From NCBI GenBank assembly GCA_023511535.1, contig JAIMBK010000024.1, positions 1-42,117 of the forward strand: 42,117 bases of DNA, read 5' to 3'. Positions 37,342 through 42,117 of this stretch are shown piece after piece. The notes beneath the pieces were generated by a model. That model saw only the letters and a list, made by a program, of their open reading frames with translations. It was not told the origin of the DNA and did not search any database. Each line of letters starts with the position of its first letter. Positions within the stretch are counted from its first letter, which is position 1. This stretch comes from Armatimonadota bacterium (GTDB lineage Bacteria; Bacillota; Desulfotomaculia; Desulfotomaculales; Nap2-2B). Both the position numbers and the translations under genes were made by a program.

Positions 37342-37445
37342 GAGAAGTGAGAGGCGAGAAGCTGGAAGTGAGAATAGAAGGAATTCGGCGCAGCCGAATT
37401 CCCACCTTGAGTTCCCACCTCCAACCTCTCACCTCCCACCTCTAA
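37342..37445. repeat. Mirrored heptamer repeat around a perfect hairpin
   Basis: Left arm in 7-base register: GAGAAGT, GAGAGGC, GAGAAGC, TGGAAGT, GAGAATA (37342-37376). Centre: GAATTCGGC-GCA-GCCGAATTC (37381-37401), a perfect 9-bp hairpin. Right arm complementary in style: CCCACCT, TGAGTTC, CCACCTC, CAACCTC, TCACCTC, CCACCTC (37402-37443). The whole spacer between tRNA-Tyr and tRNA-Met is made of it and can fold on itself. Confidence 0.75.
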
Positions 37446-37449
37446 TTAA

Positions 37450-37526
37450 GGCGGCGTAGCTCAGCTGGTTAGAGCATGCGGTTCATACCCGCAGTGTCCG
37501 GGGTTCGAATCCCTGCGCCGCTACCA
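37450..37526 (+). tRNA. tRNA-Met (anticodon CAT)
   Basis: Acceptor GGCGGCG pairs with CGCCGCT (one G-T), anticodon stem TGCGG/CCGCA with loop TTCATAC (CAT), T-arm CGGGG TTCGAAT CCCTG, encoded CCA. The anticodon stem lacks the three G-C pairs of initiator tRNA, so it reads as elongator Met. Confidence 0.93.
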
Positions 37527-37533
37527 GCAGCAG

Positions 37534-37565
37534 GTACCGGGTAAAATAGCCCGGTACTTTTTCTT
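37534..37565 (+). terminator. Terminator of the tRNA cluster
   Basis: GTACCGGG (37534-37541) pairs with CCCGGTAC (37550-37557), eight-base loop, followed by TTTTTCTTT. Confidence 0.9.
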
Positions 37566-37760
37566 TCCTTATCGTTTTCTTTTGCTGCCTTCTTTTTCTC
37601 CAGAACTTTTTCCTGGCGGTCAAAAGAAGGAATTTGCACCAGGGCAGCGAAATAAGATAGAGGCGTTATGGCGCATGTATATTTAACGGAAGAATGGCAA
37701 TAAATAGCATAATATAGCAGAATTTGATCCGAAACGCCAAAGGAAAGGAGAATCAACCAC

Positions 37761-38963
<1,203 letters not shown>

Positions 38964-38992
38964 AAGGGCAGGCATATTTGCTTCTAAAGCTG

Positions 38993-39030
38993 AAGGGGTG
39001 CCGCAGAGGCGGGCCCCCTTTTCAATTTTT
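38993..39030 (+). terminator. Terminator of tuf
   Basis: AAGGGG (38993-38998) pairs with CCCCTT (39015-39020), with an inner GCC/GGC pair; followed by TTCAATTTTT. Confidence 0.7.
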
Positions 39031-39109
39031 AGGCTTTTGGTACGGTAAAACGGCAAAAAAGCGCTGGCGCTCCCGAACAAAAGAACCCCCGAACGGCATC
39101 AGGGCGCTA

Positions 39110-39138
39110 TTGACAGGAGAAAGGGCTTATGGTAAAGT
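39110..39138 (+). promoter_or_regulatory. Promoter of the rpmG-secE-nusG-rplK operon
   Basis: Perfect TTGACA at 39110-39115, 17-base spacer, TAAAGT at 39133-39138, 70 bases before rpmG. Confidence 0.8.
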
Positions 39139-39207
39139 AGTGAAGGTTAAAAACCGTTAAAGTCAAGGCGCTTGCCCGGCGGCCGGAAAAAAGAGGTGGA
39201 GTGGACG

Positions 39208-39357
39208 ATGCGCGTTACGGTTACGCTTGCCTGCGGCGAATGCAAACGCCGCAACTACACGACGACGAAAAACAAGAAAAACGATCCCGGCAGGCTGGAA
39301 CTGAAAAAATACTGCCGGTTCTGCCATACCCACACCGTACATAAAGAAACGAGGTAA
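39208..39357 (+). CDS. rpmG: 50S ribosomal protein L33
   Basis: 49 residues: [20 protein letters not shown] with CxxC and a second CRFC near the end, so a zinc-binding (C+) L33 form. The frame extends upstream to 39172, but AAGAGGTGGAG at 39190-39200 points to the ATG at 39208. First gene of the secE-nusG operon, the normal place. Confidence 0.97.
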   Translation: MRVTVTLACGECKRRNYTTTKNKKNDPGRLELKKYCRFCHTHTVHKETR

Positions 39358-39471
39358 ATCGGGCAAAAAAGGGAAGCAAAACTTCCTTATCACCGCCGTA
39401 ACGGGTTGCGTGGCCCCCGTTAATTCAGGCAAAACAGGGAAAAAACTTCTATATTTAAGGATGTGGCCGCA

Positions 39472-39777
39472 ATGGCTAAACCCAAAGAGGTGCTTGCCGG
39501 CAGCGGTTCCCGGGAGAAGAAACCGCCCGCCGAGGCAAAGAAAGTTCCTCCCCGGCCGGAAAGGAAGGCCGTCGCCAAAGAAAAGGTCAACCGGCTGGAC
39601 GAAATAAAAAAATATTTTAAATCCGTATACGGTGAGCTCAAAAAGGTTCACTGGCCGACGCGCCGGGAGGTGCTCGTCTATACGGGAGTGGTTTTCGTCT
39701 CGGTCGTCATCATCGGCATTGTCATCTGGATTTTTGATTCCCTGCTCAGCAGGCTCCTGCAGCTTATCTTGACGTAG
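39472..39777 (+). CDS. secE: Preprotein translocase subunit SecE
   Basis: 101 residues: a long charged N-terminal extension rich in Lys/Pro (1-45), then the SecE core with YFKSVYGELKKVHWPTRREV and one membrane segment (about 70-92). Stabilises SecY in the Sec channel. A GTG at 39463 opens the frame, but AAGGAT at 39457-39462 fits the ATG at 39472. The N-terminal extension is longer than in Bacillus (about 60 residues total) but common in this lineage. Confidence 0.96.
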   Translation: MAKPKEVLAGSGSREKKPPAEAKKVPPRPERKAVAKEKVNRLDEIKKYFKSVYGELKKVHWPTRREVLVYTGVVFVSVVIIGIVIWIFDSLLSRLLQLILT

Positions 39778-39802
39778 GTACCAGGGGGAGGTGGGGGGCC
39801 TT

Positions 39803-39822
39803 AAGAGGGTTTAGGGCCTCTT
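39803..39822 (+). promoter_or_regulatory. Hairpin directly upstream of nusG
   Basis: AAGAGG (39803-39808) pairs with CCTCTT (39817-39822), eight-base loop, then TTCT and the nusG ATG at 39827. It looks like a weak terminator or a translation-control hairpin, since no other SD lies close to the ATG. Confidence 0.5.
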
Positions 39823-39826
39823 TTCT

Positions 39827-40357
39827 ATGGGAACGAAGGCCTGGTATGTAATTCACACCTATTCGGGGTACGAAAACAAGGTCAAAGCGAACCTGGAAAG
39901 GCGCATCGAGTCGATGAACATGGAGGACAAGATCTTCCGGATCGTAGTCCCCATGGAAGACGAGCTGGACATCAAAGACGGGAAGAAGAAGGTCAGCCGC
40001 CGAAAGATTTTCCCCGGATACGTGCTGGTGGAAATGATCATGAGCGACGATTCCTGGTATGTCGTCCGGAACACCCCCGGAGTAACCGGGTTTGTGGGCT
40101 CCGGTTCCAAGCCCATCCCCCTGACCGACGAGGAAGCCTACCAGATAATGCGCCAGATGGGAGTGGAAGGGCCCAGGCCGCGGGTGAACCTGAACGTCGG
40201 AGAGCACGTGCGGGTGAGGTCGGGTCCTTTTGAAAATTTCGTGGGGGTTATTGAAGAAGTCCACCCGGATAAAGACAAGCTCAAAGTGCGGATTTCGATG
40301 TTCGGCCGGGAGACCCCGGTGGAATTGGACTTTACCCAGGTGGAAAAAATAACTTGA
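39827..40357 (+). CDS. nusG: Transcription termination/antitermination factor NusG
   Basis: 176 residues. N-terminal NGN domain begins AWYVIHTYSGYENKVKANLE and contains FPGYVLVEM; C-terminal KOW domain has VGEHVRVRSGPFENFVGVIEEV. Binds RNA polymerase and affects pausing and Rho action. The ATG lacks a good SD, and a hairpin lies right before it. Operon position after secE is standard. Confidence 0.98.
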   Translation: MGTKAWYVIHTYSGYENKVKANLERRIESMNMEDKIFRIVVPMEDELDIKDGKKKVSRRKIFPGYVLVEMIMSDDSWYVVRNTPGVTGFVGSGSKPIPLTDEEAYQIMRQMGVEGPRPRVNLNVGEHVRVRSGPFENFVGVIEEVHPDKDKLKVRISMFGRETPVELDFTQVEKIT

Positions 40358-40364
40358 AAGAGTT

Positions 40365-40424
40365 GCCTTTCGGCGAAAGAATTGCCCGGATTAGGCGGAG
40401 CCGAAAGAAGGCTTTTTATTTTTT
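40365..40424 (+). terminator. Attenuator-like hairpin between nusG and rplK
   Basis: CTTTCGGC (40367-40374) pairs with GCCGAAAG (40400-40407), with a nearby GCC/GGC extension, followed by TTTTTATTTTTT from 40412. It has all the marks of an intrinsic terminator but lies inside a continuous ribosomal operon, so it probably lowers or regulates read-through into rplK-rplA. Confidence 0.75.
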
Positions 40425-40463
40425 CAGGGTTTTAGAGGATTAAAGATTAAGGGGGTGCAATGA

Positions 40464-40895
40464 ATGGCCAGAAAAAAGGTTACCGCCGTCGTCAAGCTGC
40501 AGGTGCCCGCCGGCAAAGCCACGCCCGCCCCGCCTGTAGGCCCGGCGCTGGGTCAGTACGGGGTAAATATTATGGCTTTCGTCAAGGAGTACAACGAGCG
40601 GACGGCGGCCCAGGCCGGCCTGATCGTTCCGGTGGAGATAACCATTTACGAAGATAGAAGCTTTACTTTCGTCTGCAAGACGCCGCCTGCGTCGGTTCTT
40701 TTGAAAAAAGCGGCCGGGCTCGAGAAGGGTTCCGGGGAGCCCAACAAGAAAAAGGTGGCGAAGCTGCCTCTTTCCAAGGTAAAAGAGATTGCCGAGCTGA
40801 AAATGCAGGACTTGAACGCCAATTCTCTGGAGGCGGCCGTCCAGATGGTGAAAGGAACGGCCCGGAGCATGGGAATTGAAGTTGTAGAGGGGTGA
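40464..40895 (+). CDS. rplK: 50S ribosomal protein L11
   Basis: 143 residues. [20 protein letters not shown] at the start and the RNA-binding C-terminal domain (SMGIEVVEG end) are typical. Part of the GTPase-associated centre of the 50S subunit. AAGGGGGTG upstream of ATG. Its end overlaps the SD region of rplA. Confidence 0.99.
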   Translation: MARKKVTAVVKLQVPAGKATPAPPVGPALGQYGVNIMAFVKEYNERTAAQAGLIVPVEITIYEDRSFTFVCKTPPASVLLKKAAGLEKGSGEPNKKKVAKLPLSKVKEIAELKMQDLNANSLEAAVQMVKGTARSMGIEVVEG

Positions 40896-40900
40896 AAACG

Positions 40901-41599
40901 ATGCCAAAACGCGGCAAGAAATATCTGGTGGCGCGCCGGCAGATCGACCGGACGGCCGCCTACGACCCGGAAGAGGCTCTCTCCCTGGTGAAGAAGCTGG
41001 CTACGGCCCGTTTTGACGAAACTGTGGAGGCGGTGGTAAAGCTGGGGGTGGATCCCCGCCACGCCGATCAGCAGGTGCGCGGGGCGGTCGTGCTTCCGCA
41101 CGGGACGGGCAGGACCAGAACCGTCCTGGTCTTTGCCAAAGGCGACAAGGCCAGGGAGGCAGAGGAGGCCGGCGCCGATTTTGTAGGGGCGGAGGAAATC
41201 ATAGCCAGAATCCAGAACGAGGGCTGGCTGGGCTTTGAGGTGGCCATCGCCACACCGGACATGATGGGGATGGTCGGCCGCCTGGGGAAAATTTTAGGGC
41301 CGCGGGGACTCATGCCCAACCCGAAGACCGGCACGGTGACCATGGATGTGGCGCAGGCCGTAAAGGAAGTAAAGGCCGGGAAAATAGAGTACCGGGTGGA
41401 CAAGGCCGGGATTATCCACGCGCCCATCGGCAAAGTATCCTTCGATACCGGAAAGCTGGTCGAGAATTTGCGCACCCTGGTGGAGCAGTTGATCAGGGTG
41501 AAGCCGGCCGCCGCCAAAGGGCAGTACATTAGGGGGATTTACGTCTGCTCGACGATGGGTCCCGGGGTGAAGGTGAACGCCCAGAAGCTTACCGCGTAA
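40901..41599 (+). CDS. rplA: 50S ribosomal protein L1
   Basis: 232 residues starting [18 protein letters not shown]; contains the L1 signature region [19 protein letters not shown]. Binds 23S rRNA at the L1 stalk and its own mRNA for feedback. A GTG at 40892 opens the frame, but GAGGGGTG (40885-40892) is the SD for the ATG at 40901. Follows rplK by five bases. Confidence 0.98.
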   Translation: MPKRGKKYLVARRQIDRTAAYDPEEALSLVKKLATARFDETVEAVVKLGVDPRHADQQVRGAVVLPHGTGRTRTVLVFAKGDKAREAEEAGADFVGAEEIIARIQNEGWLGFEVAIATPDMMGMVGRLGKILGPRGLMPNPKTGTVTMDVAQAVKEVKAGKIEYRVDKAGIIHAPIGKVSFDTGKLVENLRTLVEQLIRVKPAAAKGQYIRGIYVCSTMGPGVKVNAQKLTA

Positions 41600-41798
41600 A
41601 GCTTTTGCGGAAAGCTTGCGTGAAAAAGAAGCGCCAAAGACAGTTGGTGCCCCGCCAGGGGCTGAACAGGCAAAGGGTTGCCGCCAACCGAGGCCGTTTA
41701 AAAAACACGGGCAAAAAAGGAATCAGCCGGGGAGAAGGCGGGAAAAAAATGCCGTGCCCCCGGTGCTATTTGCATTCCTTCTTAGCCGGTATTTTTTC
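41600..41798 (+). ncRNA. Ribosomal protein L10 leader RNA
   Basis: The region between rplA and rplJ carries the hallmarks of the Firmicute L10 leader: CCAAAGACAG TTGGTGCC around 41634-41651, an AAAGGG element, and GTTGCCGCCAACCGAGG around 41678-41694. The L10(L12)4 complex binds this RNA and represses the rplJL operon. It is followed by an attenuator terminator. Open frames crossing it (41605-41871) are not genes. Confidence 0.85.
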
Positions 41799-41840
41799 AA
41801 AGGTCTTTCGGTTGGCCGCCGAAAGGCCTTTTCCATTTCT
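41799..41840 (+). terminator. Attenuator terminator of the L10 leader
   Basis: AAAGGTCTTTCGG (41799-41811) pairs with CCGAAAGGCCTTT (41819-41831), seven-base loop, one wobble, then TCCATTTCTTTT. Works with the leader to stop transcription before rplJ when L10 is in excess. Confidence 0.85.
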
Positions 41841-41889
41841 TTTGCCTTTCTTCTTTGCCGATTTTAAATAAGGAGGTGTTCCGGAAAGA

Positions 41890-42117
41890 GTGCCGACCAG
41901 GGAAGAAAAACAAAAGGTCATCACGGAGCTGAAGGAAAGGTTTCAAAACAGCAGGGTCGTCGTCCTGGCTGATTACCGCGGCTTAAACGTGGCGGCGATG
42001 ACTTCCCTGCGCCGCCGCCTGCGGGAGTCCGGGGGCGAGCTGAAAGTGGCGAAGAACACGCTGGCGCGCATTGCCGCCCGGGAGGCGGGCCTTGACGGTC
42101 TGGAGGCCCTGCTAGAA
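41890..42117 (+). CDS. rplJ: 50S ribosomal protein L10, 5' part
   Basis: First 76 codons, running off the window. The GTG start gives MPTREEKQKVITELKERF, then VVVLADYRGLNVAAM and LRESGGELKVAKNTLA, all typical L10. L10 anchors the L7/L12 stalk and represses its own operon through the leader upstream. AGGAGG at 41871-41876 is 13 bases from the GTG, longer than usual; GGAAAGAG nearer the GTG may help. Confidence 0.96.
   Translation, partial: MPTREEKQKVITELKERFQNSRVVVLADYRGLNVAAMTSLRRRLRESGGELKVAKNTLARIAAREAGLDGLEALLE

Noticed and set aside
37342-37445. Possible CRISPR array
   Set aside because: Units are only seven bases and degenerate, without unique spacers of 30-40 bases or cas genes.
39358-39471. 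tRNA-Trp often found between tuf and secE
   Set aside because: No cloverleaf or CCA-anticodon loop could be formed in this spacer.
41605-41871. Open frames between rplA and rplJ
   Set aside because: They cross the conserved L10 leader RNA and its attenuator; translations have no family likeness.

Overview
The window looks like a chromosomal piece of a spore-forming, sulfite/sulfate-reducing Firmicute of the Desulfotomaculum / Pelotomaculum / Desulfofundulus type. Three independent groups of genes point there: a two-subunit DsrMK together with DsrAB, DsrD, DsrC and a CbiA/DsrN-like amidase (Gram-positive style dissimilatory sulfite reduction); spore genes (sleB-ypeB, a pdaA-like deacetylase, a Spo0E-like peptide); and the Clostridia-specific SCIFF ranthipeptide pair. 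Lineage is inferred from gene content and protein style, not from a search. The first 58 bases are pure C and look like a contig-end artefact.

Layout. 0.5-8.3 kb: signalling block with a GGDEF/HD-GYP protein translationally coupled to a chemoreceptor, a 57-residue Spo0E-like gene, and on the other strand a giant CHASE4-HAMP-4xPAS-GGDEF-HD-GYP protein. 8.4-11.1 kb: SCIFF precursor peptide (52 aa), its radical SAM maturase, and a convergent DUF2889-like gene. 11.5-16 kb: cell-wall block with LysM-G5-M23 peptidase, a TPR membrane protein, a HExxH membrane peptidase and murA. 16.3-26.6 kb: sulfite-reduction block, dsrABD, a TPR gene, a divergent FmdB-ribbon + HEAT pair, a ferredoxin with dsrMK, dsrC, and cbiA/dsrN. 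26.6-32.6 kb: hicBA toxin-antitoxin, sleB-ypeB germination genes, lepA and a pdaA-like gene. 32.9-36.7 kb: a PAS/sigma-54 activator, a small membrane protein, and a sodium:solute symporter with a small membrane partner. 37.1-42.1 kb: tRNA-Thr, tRNA-Tyr, tRNA-Met, tuf, rpmG, secE, nusG, rplK, rplA, an L10 leader and the start of rplJ, which runs off the window.

How the parts work together. DsrAB (activated by DsrD) reduces sulfite while loading sulfur onto the C-terminal arm of DsrC; DsrMK is thought to reduce the DsrC trisulfide with electrons from menaquinol, and DsrN/CbiA would amidate the siroheme precursor. A nearly identical 24-base block sits upstream of both dsrA and the ferredoxin-dsrMK operon, and its TTAATTAA core recurs upstream of dsrC, so the scattered units may be co-regulated. 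The TPR, HEAT and FmdB-like genes inside this block have no assigned role and are the best candidates for unstudied parts of the system.

Non-coding structure is rich: an octanucleotide-periodic interspersed repeat (four places), three heptanucleotide-periodic repeat families, several strong hairpins, and attenuator-like structures ahead of nusG, rplK, rplJ and between sleB and ypeB.
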